Assembly: GCA_023078685.1 (NCBI GenBank)
Contig: JALGAS010000011.1
Span: 434,001 to 498,000 of the forward strand
DNA length: 64,000 nucleotides
Source: Neopestalotiopsis rosae
Taxonomy: Eukaryota; Ascomycota; Sordariomycetes; Amphisphaeriales; Sporocadaceae
Reading direction: 5' to 3'
Made by a program: the position numbers and the translations under genes
The notes under the pieces: model-generated
The model's database searches: none
What the model was told of the DNA's origin: nothing
The model's input: only the letters and a program-made list of their open reading frames with translations
Shown: positions 47,805 to 60,485 of the stretch, piece by piece
Position numbering within the stretch: the stretch's first letter is position 1
How the letters are laid out: each line of letters starts with the position of its first letter

Positions 47805-50800
47805 ATGGCGTCGTATCCCATCTCAGACAACTCGTGGGCCTCCAAGAGTCAATTGCTAGGGACAAGCGTATCGCGAGATCCTCTCGGAGCCCTCCGAGAA
47901 TCTCCTGTGGCAGATGCACAGCTCAATTCGGAGTATCTGGAACCTCCTTCTGGTCAGGATGATCACTTCAGCTGCTTGTTGGCTGCGAATGAGCAACAGC
48001 ATGAGCTGCCCAATGAGCCACTTGGCCAGCTCATTTCCCGGCCTATTGATTCCATTGAGGATATCTCAGAAGGCTTCTCATTCACCGCGTTTCCTTCCAA
48101 ATCTGCTACCCCACGAACAAGTACGGACAAAAGTCTTGCATCTCATTCCAATACTCGCCACAGTATTTTCAATGTGGAGCCTCCCATGCAACCGTCTACT
48201 TTGGTTGCTGCACCGAAATCTCGCACCATAAACGTGGATTCCACTGCCTACGAGGCTCGTCGTCCCGAGAGAAGCCCCATATCCAGACCAACGAAAGGCT
48301 CGTCATCAAGACTTGAACACCCTACTGTGATGGCTGATGAGACCATTGGCCCGTCTTTGACATCGGACCTACCACACAATGATAGTCGCACCAACAAACC
48401 TCAGGCTCGTGAAGTTTCCCATAGCTCGGAAGGTTCCAAGATCACCTCTAGGCCATCGACCAGTCATGCTGAAGTTGACATCACGATACCACCACTGGAG
48501 CAGATCCTCCAGACTGGAGGCAATACTCAAATTCGCAGAGTCAATCGTATGTTGGTCAACAATGAACAGCTCCAACATGATCAAGGTCAGGAGAATGAGC
48601 ACATCGATGACCCAGACTTCTACCACGATGCTCTGCAGACTGCATCTCGCAATCATTCAAGCGGCAGAGACGCACAACGAGGTGTGGCCATGGAACAGCT
48701 TTCTCCAATGAAGGATCATGCCATGCAGAATGAAGCTCGCCAATCTCGAGAGCCCATTGCACCATTTGCCCCTCCCGCTCCCCAGCTTAGACAAGACGCT
48801 GAAGTGCATGACGATACTCCAAGAATACACTCCCGCGCATCGTCGGCTGCGACTCATAGATCACAGCGATCCGACCACGGCTCTGAGGCTATAGATCTAC
48901 CGTGGCAGTCACATGCACCGCAGTCGTATCGTCGCCGGAGAGATCGAACCGGCCAGGAACATGGCACAGCAAACCGACCGCTTGACAAGTCGCGCCATGG
49001 TGAGCCATCTCTGCGTCCAAATTCCCAGAACTCGAATATTTGCAAGACAAGAGCGCCAGCGAAACATCACGGGCGACATGCTTCGACAGCTCAATCTGTA
49101 CGACATCGTGATGCCATTGCCCCAACCCAGTTGCAGAGGGCCGCCTCCAGGAATCATAAAACACTAGTTAGTTCTTGGAATCGGTATTTCAACACGCATT
49201 ACGAACACCAAGATGCACTCCAGGCAGAGATTGCCAATTTGCAGGAAGATCTTGAAGAGTGCAGTGGTGTGATTGCCAAGTTGGAGGCAGATGCCCAAGA
49301 ACAAGCAAAGGAGTTCCAAAATCAGATCAATAGCCGGAGCAACACCATCAACAAGCTTCGATCAGAAAGGTCAGAACTCAGAACCAGCCTAGCCCAATCA
49401 GAATCTGCATTGATGGAAAAAGATGACAAGTATGAAGCTCTGGCCGAAAAATGCCGTCAGTATAAAGAATGCTTCAACAAGGCTATTGCCGAACACCAAC
49501 AACTCTACACCAAGACCAAGCAGAACTTGAAGAATATCGTGGCACAGATTCAGGAGGAATTTGAGGCAGAGAAGAAGGACAAAGACAAGATCATTCACGA
49601 GATCCTGGACCGAACCGAGTCAACACGCAACAGCTTTCGAAAGCAAGCTGAGCTGATTGACCGTGAAGCAAAACATCAGTTCTCCACTAGTGCGTGTTCA
49701 TTTTGATCCCCATCGAACAGTACACTACATACTGACACGGCATTTAGTGGCCAGTACGATCAAAACATTGAAAGCTGAGTTAGCAGAGCGTCAGCGCGAG
49801 CTGGCGCGAGAAAGACAAGACTCGAATAAAATTCGAGATGAGCTCGAACAAGCTCGAGATGAAAATGCGCAGACGCTCGAAGATTTGTCTGCCCAGAATA
49901 ACAAGATCCTCGAAACCATTAGTTTTCATCATCAAGAGAATCAAGGCTCTCCTGGAGTATCCGAGGAGATTGAGAGAAAGTTAGACTCACTATGTCAATC
50001 AATGAGTGGTCTTCACCAACTCATGGCGAATCCAGCAGCGCTTTCAGAAGATGTCGCATCTCTTGGTCGGGGTATTACCACTCAGCTGGCCACATTTTTC
50101 GGTGATCTTGGCTCGAGAGTGTCAGAAATTGATTGTGCTCAGAAACAGCACAGTCCAATAATCGACGAAATTGCCAATGCATGCCGTGCCATCGATGAAC
50201 GCATGCAGAGCGAGGATGGCGTTGCGTATTGGCAAGACAAGTGCCAAGAGGCCGATCAGAACTTGCGTGTGCTGGAACAACACACCCGAAGGATACAAAG
50301 TGAGGCCGACGTCGCTTCTAGGCACAATCAGGACTTGTCCATTGCCAATAATAAGCTTGCAACCGAAGTATCTTCTCTACGGGAACAAGTAAGCTCCTTG
50401 GAAGAAAAGCTTCAGGCTGCAGGGAATACTGCGGCGGCAAAGGACAGTAACATCAAGCAGGCCCTACAGACCAAGGACGCTGAGATCACTGAATTGCAGT
50501 CAAAGCTCAATCATGACAAAATTGACCTGGAGAAGTTGAAGCAAGAACTCCAAGCTCGCGATGACGAGAATGTGGCCGTTGCAACTGCCCATCAGAACGA
50601 GGTTGATGGGCTACAAAGAAGATGTAGAGACACCGAGAACCAATTGAGAGCGACTGAGAATGCTCGCAGTGGAATTGAAAAGGAGTTGCAGATTGCCAAT
50701 GACAAAATTCGGGATTTGTCCCAGGAAAACGGAGCTGAACAGGTTATCACCTTTTTGAAGGAGGAGATTCGAGTGCTTTCTGAGGTGGCCGAAGAGCAAA

Positions 50801-51873
50801 AGAGCATCGACACGAAGCTTGGCGATTCAGCAGCGCGTCTGCAAGCTGGTGATGTTAGGCTCGCTGCTTTGGCAAAGCAGTATGATGTCTTGACAAGGAA
50901 GTATTCTGAAGCCAGCAAGGAGAACGATGGCTTAGCTGAGACGAGGTCCCAGTACATTGAGCTATATCAGAAGGTATCCGGGCTCTCAATTTCAAATGAA
51001 CAAGCAGACAGCCAAATGACGACCCATGCTCCGACAGTGGATCTGGAAGAGGTGGCTCGAACGAGACGCGTGACAGTGAAGTCACCAATCGAGGGACCAA
51101 TCCCATTGGCCCCTAGTGTCGAGGAGGAGCGAGAGAGGCGCCGCTTAAGTGTGCCAGGAAAGTCCAATCTGAGAGGCACAACTCGCAGTACTTCGTCGGA
51201 GCTTGTAATACCTCTGAAGATCAAAAGTTCATCCTCACAAGCGAATGATCTCGACGGTTCTACGGCTCGCAGTGCTTCGTCGCAACTCATTATACCCTTG
51301 AAGATCAAGAATTCATCGTCGCAGGAGAATGACATCGACGAGCAAACGATTACGGGTCCCGAATTGGTTGACAACAGCAGGACGCGCGCATATTTCAATC
51401 GCAGTTCCTTCAATCGGCCGGTTCGAGGTGGCAATGAAGGAAACTCGGCAGTGACCAACAGTGGTGAGGACAACAAACGACGAAGACTGTCGAGTTCGCA
51501 TGCTACAGATGAGTATCGTTGGGTATCTGGGCAAGATAGCGCAAACCACCCTCAAGATGGGAATGATTCCTTGACGGCGCCTACACACAATACCGTGTTA
51601 TCTCCCAAGAACTCTACAAAGCGCGTGTTACGAAGACATGATCCAGATGATGTGAACGGAGCAGAGGTCAAACAACATGATGCGACGAAATCATTGCGGA
51701 GTTCGAGTCAAGGTAAAAGGCCGCCTCGAAAAGCGTCGCTGCTCACCTATGGAAATAAGACTCAAGAGTCGCTTCCCGTGGAAACTGCTTCAGCGAGCAG
51801 CCAGCCAATTACTCTTCCAAGTATCGCTCCAGCTGGCACAAAACGAAAACGCTCAGCATCAGCTTTGCGTTGA
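47805..51873 (+). CDS. Large coiled-coil protein with basic nuclear-type tail, 1336 aa, function unknown
   Basis: Exons 47805-49689 and 49748-51873, intron 58 bp, join FST-MASTIKTLKAEL. Residues 1-445 are Ser/Pro/Gln-rich and probably disordered. Residues about 465-625 and 630-1060 are heptad-rich coiled coil (LQAEIANLQEDLEECSG, EVSSLREQVSSLEEKLQ). Residues 1070-1336 are again low complexity and basic, with KRRRLSSS and a C-terminal TKRKRSASALR that look like nuclear signals. Two tandem 28-residue copies contain LVIPLKI / LIIPLKI between serines, similar to SUMO-interacting motifs. No motor, ATPase or known domain is seen. The layout (disordered N, long coiled coil, basic C) fits a chromosome-axis, synaptonemal-complex or spindle-pole protein, but that is inference only. 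Confidence 0.8.
51184..51351 (+). repeat. Two tandem 84-bp units in the coiled-coil gene
   Basis: Each encodes 28 residues of the form RSxSSxLxIPLKIKxSSSQxND. The copies are diverged but in frame. Confidence 0.8.
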
Positions 51874-53967
51874 CCAACAATACCCTGGAAGTGGGTTGAT
51901 AACTAGTAGCTTTGTACCTTAGGGGATAATTTTGCTGATCAAGAGCTGGGGAATTTTGGTACTTGACATGAGAGAAAGCTGAAGAAATCTGGCGTGGGGG
52001 AAAAAAAGGAGGAGGAAGAAAGACAGAGACGGCCGAGTGAAAACATGAACCACAACTACCATGTTGCTGAAATGTAATTTTTGTCAATTCTTAACGACCT
52101 ATTTTTGGTAGAGTAGAAATATATCGTAATGAGGTCTTATTTCCACTCTTAAACGCCAATTGATGCATGTCCAGTAGTTTACATCATCTCATCTTAATGT
52201 ACATGTGAAAGAGTCGTGACAGATCCGCAGCTATGTTGCGCGTGAAGTCATGGCGTTATTCGAGCCGGCGCGATTCGAGGGACTAGTATGAAAGACTGCA
52301 TAGATCGATACCGGCCTGCGCGCCCCAAAAATGAAGACACAGCATTTTGAGGCGGATTTTCCCCTTCGAATCTTCAAAGTCGATAGGTGTCCCGACAAAC
52401 TTCCTTTGGCCCAGGAGACCAGGTCTATCAATAGCCATTTATTTGCCTTTCCGCTTCTGCTCGAGGAAGAGAACCTTTTTCCGTACTATATTGACCAGAA
52501 TGGTTAGCTAATGAGCCCAATTGTTTCAACGCCTCTCACTGCTTTTGGAGAGCTTCAACATATTGCAGGCAAACTGCCATGTCAATTGCGCCGTCTGTCA
52601 GGCAGAAGTTGGCAGAAAGGCCGGATCTTCATTGAACTGCCATTGACGCATGGATCCGAGCTTGTCTGCGGCGTGCTAGGGTATCGAGTGAGAAACGTAC
52701 TGATCGGGTCATATTTGAGCATGCTCATGGGATGCGACGTCCGCGGGCGCGTAAAGGCGTAGAAGTAGCCGGTCATGGCCATGGAGAGGAGGCGCACGTT
52801 GATGATGCGGGACTTGACTGTTCCAGGATGATCCACGTCAGCATTTCCAGTCTTGAGTATGAGGATATATGCAGCTGCCAGGGCTCGAGAGATTCATGCG
52901 CTCGTGGAGAGGACGAGTCTCGGGATGGCGAGCTTCGCTAGCTTCTTGGGAAGCATCGTGTGTTCGGTCGGCAGGGAAACATACCCTTCTTGGCCATGGT
53001 GGGCTATATCTCGACGACTACTGTCGGCAGTGCTTGTGGCGGGAGAATCGGAAAGAGTGATTTGAGGCAGGCTGTGGAGGGTTCGTCGTCGTCGTCGGCG
53101 CTCGAGGCTGCGTGCCCTTTCCTGTCTGGCTCGAGTGGTTTGATGCGATCAATGCCAGTAGCCTCGCGATGGGGTAGACTTTTTGGTGGAGCTGCTCCAG
53201 ACTTGGTGGGTTAGGATGATATGATTGCTTTGGTGCATAACACTCAGTAGTGAATGTACTTGGCTGGATGGGCATTCGATGCCAATTGCGAATCACCTGG
53301 ATTTTACATCAGATTACCGGAGCTCATTACTCCAACTGCTCTCTATTTAAATCCTTGTTCAATTTCTTCTCCGTTCAATTGACGTCTGGAATGAAAGCAT
53401 TCCTGGCGAGAATAATTCATGCATCGAATATCTCGATTAGTGCATGCATGCTAAGCAGCGCATAACAGCAAGTGGAATTGAGCTCAGAGCCACCCGAAAA
53501 TCCGGTAGCGTCTTGGCACTCTGGAAGTAGCCGACAGCGCACGACCAAACAGGGGGGATCTCGGAGGCTGAATTGGGTCTGGAGGTTCGGCTGCGCTGCG
53601 CTGCGCTGGGTGAGTTGAAACAAATTGTGGCTCCACCACTCAATCCCCATCCCTGAGAATGGAGCTTGAGCGCTGTGTCGCATCCGCATTCTTGAAACAA
53701 TATCTGGCCATATGTTCTTGTAACAAATTTCCCTTCTTTGCTTGATACCTTCAACAGCAGGCTGTTGTATAATCTTCACATCTGCAGTTTGGCTGTTTTT
53801 CTTGTCATTCTTGGTGTCCAGTCTGACGCGACGCGACGCTGCACATCGGCGCTATTCATTAAGCTCTATACATCTTCTGCCGCATGAGCTTAGCATAGTA
53901 CTCGCTCATGATTCACTTTTAGTATTGTCGTCACCCTGTACAGAAAATAGACAAGAGACAAGCGGTC
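51874..53967. other. Intergenic of about 2.1 kb
   Basis: No supported gene. Short pentanucleotide repeats occur (CTGCG x3 near 53592, GACGC x3 near 53825). The right end is the promoter of the spermidine-synthase-like gene. Confidence 0.45.
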
Positions 53968-55842
53968 ATGGCTCCCAAAAAGGCTGGCAGAAAGGCCGAC
54001 GCCAAGTCGATACCAGTCCTTATTGACCAGGATTCATCATTTACCAAAGAAAGTTTCCAAGAGGAACTTTCCAAGCTTGCAGCACAGGCAAAGGACGAGA
54101 CGCCGCTGAACTGGGCAATGAGGGAGGGCGCCATCTGGTTCAAGGCGGCAGCGCTGCTGGCCCTGGTGGCTGTCTATGCCAACGTCTCAGAGTTGGCCAT
54201 GTCACCCGTCTATGGTGGCATCCCATCGTCCATTTACCACTCCAAGGTCGTCATGGGCGGTGCCTTTGTGGGATGGGCCGGCAACCTGGCCTTGAGGCGT
54301 CATCTGCGCAACAAGACAAAGTACTTTCTGCCGCTCATTGCTGCATACATTCCTCTGGCTCAATTCTACCTCTACAAGCTCAGCGGAACTTTTACTGCTA
54401 CGTGGGGTCCCTTGGTCACGGAGTTGCTGACTCTCATGCCGCTCATGACCTTTTCCCTCGCCTGCGTGGCGGATCAGCTGGAGCAGGCCGACCTCGACTG
54501 GATGCCAAAGTGGGCCGGCGATGCTGCCCCTGGATTTTTGTCTTATGGCATTTACAAGTTCTGCGAAATGTTCTCGGCAGAGCACATACCCCATGGACTC
54601 GGCAAGTCTGTCTTTCAGACCCGCATGGGCTGGGAAGTCGCCCTGGCCGGCACCTACACCATCATGGCGCCATCCAAGCTCCTCCTCTACGCCATCCCAG
54701 CCTTTTTGCACGCCGCGGTCCTGAACACTCATGTCATGACGCCTATCGCTACCAACGCGGTCAATGCTACGCTGAATGCGGGCGGGTGGTCGCTGCTTGA
54801 ACGTGGGGAGTCGCTCACTGGCTACATTTCCGTCTTGGAGAGTGACAGTGATGGATACCGCGTCATGAGATGCGATCACAGTCTCCTTGGTGGCGAGTGG
54901 CACAAGCTCGCTCGACCGATTGTGGGAGAGCCCGTCTATGCCGTGTTTGCCATGCTGGAGGCTGTCCGTCTTGTAGAGGTCGACAACAAAGTCCCGGATA
55001 ACGAGGCCAAGGCCCTTAATATGTAAGTCTCCCGACGTGGTCCATGAGATGTTTACGGTACTGATGTGTCCCTTAGTGGTTTGGGAATAGGCACAACTCC
55101 CTCGGCGCTGATTGCTCATGGTATTGACACCACCATTGTGGAGATTGATCCCCTGGTCTACGACTACGCTGTCAAGTATTTTGGTCTGCCGGCAAATCAC
55201 ACGGCTCAGATTGAGGATGCCGTCAGCTACACAGCGCGTACCGCAGGGCATTCCCCCGAGAGCTTTGACTACATCATCCACGATGTGTTTACCGGTGGCG
55301 CCGAACCCATTCCGTTGTTCACCTTGGAGTTTCTGCAGTCATTGCATACTCTGTTGAAGCCAGACGGTGTGGTTGCCATTGTAAGTCCTCGGATCCCTCT
55401 GCGTTGACGAATATCTGTCCTGATCATGTCACAGAACTATGCCGGCGACTTTACCCTTCCACCCCTGAGCACCGTGATCCGCACCATCAGGGAGGTGTTC
55501 CCCTCGTGTCGCATCTTCCGGGAATCCCCGATGCCGTCCGAGGACAAGGTCGAGGCCGAAGGTCGGGACTTTGACAACGTCGTGGTCTTTTGCCGCAAGA
55601 CGCCCGACCGCATCACTTTCCGCCGCGTTGTCGAGAGGGACCTGCTGCAGAGCCGCGCCCGTGCGCACTACCTCATGCCCAAGAACGAGGTGCCCGAGTC
55701 GGCTTTCATGACAGGCGACGACGTCAAGCTCGTGCGCCAAAACGACACGGCGACCCTGGCCAAGTATCATGACCAGACGGCCCTGGGACATTGGGCTGTG
55801 ATGAGGGAAGTCATTCCCAAGAATATCTGGGAGAATTGGTGA
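53968..55842 (+). CDS. Membrane-anchored spermidine/spermine synthase-fold protein, 588 aa
   Basis: Exons 53968-55022, 55077-55380 and 55435-55842 (1767 nt). The N-terminal half (residues about 45-265) has about five or six hydrophobic helices, e.g. IWFKAAALLALVAVYANVSEL and LLTLMPLMTFSLACV. The C-terminal half has the class-I methyltransferase/aminopropyltransferase fold: ALNIGLGIGTTPSALIAHG (split by intron 1) binding the nucleotide cofactor, VEIDPLVYDYA, and YIIHDVFTGGAEP in the position of the catalytic Asp. It resembles membrane-bound homologues of polyamine synthases known from bacteria and fungi rather than the soluble housekeeping Spe3. The substrate is unknown; it may be a methyltransferase instead. 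A Lys-rich N-terminus (MAPKKAGRKADAK) precedes the first helix. Confidence 0.88.
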
Positions 55843-56180
55843 TTATGTAACACCTGAAAATGTAAAAAGAAATATTGTGCCGATGAATGCACATAGATGT
55901 AGATAAGTAATTGACTTTCAGACTGGCAAAAGACGGTGGTGGGTATTTGAATAGGCCCAACAGTAGGGCTTGGTGCATGATATAACAAGAAATAGTGATT
56001 GAAAGCCTCTAAGGCAACTATCGGCATGACCTATTGCAGCAAGTCGCTCCTGGCCGCCCCTGGCCGTTGCTGTCCCTTACTCCCTTCCTAAACAAACGCT
56101 TTCATGATGATATTCGCAATGTGTAGCTTTTCCCTGCTCCGTCGACGGAGAAGTTTTACGTGTCAACTAGGATTTTCACA
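55843..56180. other. Convergent intergenic region
   Basis: 3' ends of the flanking convergent genes face each other here; nothing else recognised. Confidence 0.4.
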
Positions 56181-57189
56181 CTATAGAAGCAACAACGAAA
56201 CGGCCACGGCAGTGCCGAAACCCAGTAAGCTGTAGGTGTTGGCCGTTGCCGCGTTCTTGGCAGTGTCTTCAGCCACCTCCTTTGCGACTACCTTGACGCA
56301 AGTCAATTGGGAAGAGGTGTCATTCGTCGAAGAGGAAAGCAGAGTCAGTACACGACTGATTTTGTAGACCTCGTCATCAAAGTTTGAAGCGTTGTAGCCA
56401 TTCTGTAAAAAGTGTTAGCTGATCTGTGTAGGAAGTCGACGGGGGCAAGGGAGGGAGTGTATAGCGTACCAAGGCTGTGTCTTCACTTATCTCAAACAGA
56501 TTGTCGGTTTTCGGAGTAATGGGCCAACAGTCAGACGAAGAGTTTTGATCTCCCGTGATCGGAGACAGGCCAGAAAGCGACTGTACGGTGAAGTCACTGC
56601 CAAGTCCTTGGCCGTCGCCTGTGAAATCCACACAGCTGGGCAGGTCGGCTTCTGCGAGCGCATCTCTCACTGATGTGCATCGATCATCGCCAGTCGCAGT
56701 GGAGTTCTGCCACAGGGCGAGAGCCTCTTGGGTCAAGTCGTCGATGCAAGTCGGCTCGTAGATATCCTGGCAAGTACCCTGGTTCGACGACCTTTTCGAC
56801 CCGCCGAACTGGCGTCCACCATCGTGAGGAAAGAAGATGGCGCACCCCTCCAGACCGTCGAGGTCCTGACCCTCGGGCGCCCCCAGGTAGTAGACCGATC
56901 TGTACTGACGGTCGGTGCCATTGGACTCTGCCGTCGGACCTGCAGCCGACACGTTGACGCCCTTGACGATGGAGAGGCCCTCAAAGCTGTCGGGCACGCC
57001 GGGGATGCGGGTCAGTCCGACGCCGACGAATACGTCGTCAGTCACGGTACACTCGTCGTAACCATTCTTTTGTGGACAGGCCACATCGTTGCAGCCGACA
57101 ATGGTGGATGAAAGGTCCTGCGCCAGAGCGAGGCCCCATTGTTGTGATGCCGCCAGGAGAAGAAGTGCAGAAGATTTTGTGACTGCCAT
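56181..57189 (-). CDS. Secreted, probably GPI-anchored protein, 313 aa, unknown family
   Basis: Exons 57189-56470 and 56402-56181 (942 nt; intron 67 bp). Signal peptide (SALLLLAASQQWGLALAQ). The ectodomain is acidic, has about ten cysteines and several N-glycosylation sites (NGT, NST, NSS, NAS, NDT), and a central segment YYLGAPEGQDLDGLEGCAIF. The second exon supplies a C-terminal hydrophobic helix (YSLLGFGTAVAVSLLL) ending at the stop, preceded by a small-residue stretch, as in GPI-anchored surface proteins. No catalytic motif recognised. It would sit at the cell wall or plasma membrane. Confidence 0.82.
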
Positions 57190-57282
57190 GATGACTCTGA
57201 TGGAATGTGTTTAAAATTGATACTGATCTTTTGCAATGATATGGGGAATGATACTCCCAGAATGAGAACTGTGTAGGCCATG

Positions 57283-57288
57283 TTTATA
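57283..57288 (-). promoter_or_regulatory. TATA box of the GPI-type gene
   Basis: TATAAA on the minus strand, about 94 bp upstream of the ATG at 57189. Confidence 0.45.
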
Positions 57289-59114
57289 ATATGCCCGTTC
57301 GTGGCTGTGGAAAGGGAATATGACGTATTGTGAGGACCAGGTGTCAATCCTTCAGTGATGCATACAATCAGTAATTGAGTCGTTGGTAGAAGATGCAAGT
57401 TCTTTTGTTCCTTTTCTAATAATATTCCGAATGAAACTTGGATTCTCAGCTCCCGACCGCATCAGCGCACCAACGCCAAGCTCGCCAAGGCTGAGAGTCC
57501 TTGATCGACAGGAATCTCTGCCGCGTCGGTAGACCATAACGCTTAATGCAAGCCCCAATGAGCTTCTACGCCACAAAAAAGGCACAGTAGTTGTCCCATT
57601 GGATCGAGTTGTTAATTGCAATGACATAGGGCCAAGCTTTGCCAAGTCAAATATGGCCCCTGAGTTTGATGCAGCAAACTCCCAACACAGCCTTACCGAC
57701 ACAATTATAATAACCAATCCCGCAGGACAGGGACTTTTGAGCTCCCGTGCCAAGATGCCATCCGAAGGAGCCGATTCGCTGGGTTACGGCTTTCCAGCGT
57801 TTGGGTGAGTAGAAGCTTTTTCATTGAATAGGGACCGCCAAGTTAGTAGATTTGCATTGAACATGACTATATGTTGAGTCTGCTGTATCCACATGAGATC
57901 TCTCCGTATACTAGTATCTAAAAGCTAGTATAGTAGCAGCAACTATGATTTAACTACACGAATTTGATAGTGCATCCTAGGCAACTCTATCAGCTGACTA
58001 TGTCAGTGTCTCTCATCTTTGGCCTTTCACCAACCAACTTCCCACGTGCATGGATGTTTGGAAGCGGTCAGCTTTATTGTTATCCAGCACCAGTAAGAAA
58101 CAAGCAGCTGGAGCTGTGCCACAGGCTTGCATCTCAAAGTACGACCCTACAACAGATTTGCCAGATAAAATTAAAGGATCAAGTCCGAGCTGCATGTCTA
58201 TGCCTATATGACGAGGCGGCGTTGTGGACAGCGATCGGCAGTCATCATAGTCTTGATTGGCTGCCTCAGCTCTGCCTTGGGAATTTGGTGAGTAGTTGAG
58301 AACGCTTACAAATTGACTTTCACATAGAAGTACTAAGCTTAACTACTTCTTGGCCAATGCCCTTGGAGTTACTCGTAAACGCTATGGAGACTCCTTATAA
58401 TCTAAAAATCTCGAAATTGAGTATTATACCAGATTTTCGCCCGGTAGATTCTCAAATGAGCTACCTTGCCATCAAATCTTAGATTCTGAAAACTTGCAAA
58501 AATCGGTCCGTTTCAGACCGTGACTCTCCCTTCAAAAGCTCCCCATCCCGCCGCCAATGTTACCCTAAAGGGAAGATAAACCCATACCCTGGTGGAAAGA
58601 GTCCCGGCACTCTGGTTAGGGAGCGTCATGATCCTTCAGCTGACGATGTGTATTAATAAAACTATACTAGCAGCAGATCCTGTTAGATATATCATCCTTT
58701 TTCGTTCAACAGATCATGAGTTTATTTCTAGCAAAATTCAAGGATGCTATTAACATTCTCGGTCAGTCCGAAATGGGAACCGAGCAGGATGCATTACCGA
58801 ACCTGAGGATGCTCGTGTTGGAAAGAAAAAAGCCATCAAATGATGATGCATCGTCACTTTGCCAAAATTGTTGACTTCACAGTGATTTCATATGATTTTC
58901 GCCCAATGCTCACACAACCTAGTGGTCTGGAAGAGTCCTTTCTCAAGAGACTTGAGAAGAGCGAAAGGCATAACGCGGTACAGCCTTGTGGGCTTCGTGG
59001 GCTTCATGAACTTCATGCTTCGAACTAGGACTCAAACAAGCCATCAAGGTCTATGTATCCAAGATGAGCTCGAAATAGTCTAAAATGTGTAGCTGTTCGA
59101 ACGGCCAGAGGTTC

Positions 59115-59120
59115 TATAAA
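59115..59120 (+). promoter_or_regulatory. TATA box of the 59282 gene
   Basis: TATAAA about 160 bp upstream of the ATG, followed by a CA/CT-rich leader without further ATG in good context. Confidence 0.5.
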
Positions 59121-59281
59121 GTGAGACATGAGTCCGACTGTTCATCAAGTGGAAGCTCTCATACTCAATTCAACACCTCTTCAACCTCATCTCATCACGC
59201 CAGCAACACTCTAATTCAGAACAATACTTCATAAACACTTGACTCAAATACATCCACTCCTGAAAACTCGCCACTATTACA

Positions 59282-60485
59282 ATGGCTGCCGCAATCGAAG
59301 CTATCGGGGTTCTCTCCGGAATTCTTGGCATCGTCCAATTTGGCATTGATAACTTTCAGTCAGACGAGAACTCTGGCTCTGTCGTCAAAGTAGCAGTCGC
59401 CCTAGAGGGACCCGATGGAGCTGCTCCGACCAACACCGGTGGTGATCTTCCTGACATGTAAGTCTACAGCCTCGCTTGATCTGATCACCGACAAGAAATG
59501 CTCACCTTTTGGTTATAAGTCGTGTCTGGAACCTGTACGGCGACTTTGTCGGCATGACCAGCGACCCCGGCACCGTTGACGCCGGCAACATCGGCTCGGT
59601 GACTATTGAACACGACAACCAAGCTGCGTACTCGCTCTTCTCCGCCAACGATGATGCCATCTGCGTTGCCTGGGTCACCACGACCTACAGCGACGACCGC
59701 GGTGGCAACAAGTACGCCGTCAGTGGAGACTTTGGTCACGCTTGTGGTGGAAGCTGGTACGCGTCCGGCATGTTTCCCCTGAGCGACAGCGAATATCAGC
59801 CCGACTGTTTCTGGATCGATGCCAATGGTGATCAGCCAAACACTGGTTTCCAGGTGGGTAGTCACTCTTCTTTCTTCCCCTTTCGACATGCTTTGCCTGG
59901 GTTCATGACTTGGGATACCCCCCTTTTATTGTTTCTTGACCTGCTTCTTGCCATCCTCCTCATGTAACAACTTCTATATCGGAGCAATCACTGACATATT
60001 TCATTGAATAGGTGCGCTGGCCGAGCTACGCAACGTCCGAGTACAACGATACCCAGAAGGACCCCTCGCAGTTCTGCGACGGCATCAAATTTGGCCTGCG
60101 CACGGAGTCGGACCCCAACAGCATCAACTACAACGTCATCAACCCCAAGGACAAGACCAAGCGACAGAGCCCTGCCCGCGCCGCCTGGATGGCCAGCCAG
60201 CTCGTCGTCAGCGACTCCAACTCCCACTCGGCCCAGACGCTCTGCGAGTCCGACACCTCGGTCGGCCCGGACTTTGCCCATACGGGCGAGCAAAAGTTCT
60301 GCGACATGGACGCCAAGACCCTGTACGACTTTTGCTCCGCCGGTAACGACTCTGCCGACTGCTTCGACATGGAGTCCCAGGCCCTCTCCACCCCGATGAG
60401 TCGCCGTGGCAGCGTCTTGCCTCGACAGCAGTCCCCCTACGAGCACGTTCGTGACTGGAGACTCAACCAGGATGTTCCTTTGTAA
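59282..60485 (+). CDS. Orphan fungal family protein, 327 aa, function unknown
   Basis: Exons 59282-59457, 59520-59853 and 60012-60485 (984 nt). The first exon encodes a hydrophobic N-terminal helix (AIEAIGVLSGILGIVQFGID). It has an acidic residue near the start and no cleavage site typical of a signal peptide, so it may be an amphipathic or membrane-inserting helix. Residues about 60-190 form a compact acidic, aromatic-rich domain (RVWNLYGDFVGMTSDPG, YSLFSANDDAICVAWVTT, DCFWIDANGDQPNTGFQVRW). The rest contains paired cysteines (FCDGIKFG, LCESDTS, FCDMDAK, FCSAGN). A tail of about 50 residues is polar. The second intron is long for this genome (158 bp). No enzyme motif recognised. Confidence 0.75.

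Larger units (their letters stand above)
57190..59281. other. Divergent intergenic region of about 2.1 kb
   Basis: Lies between the GPI-type gene (leftward) and the orphan family gene (rightward). Both ends show a TATA box. The middle is AT-rich and holds no supported gene. Confidence 0.5.

Noticed and set aside
54202..55281. 359-codon minus-strand ORF
   Set aside because: Lies opposite the spermidine-synthase-like gene, crossing its first intron; no motifs and no plausible promoter.
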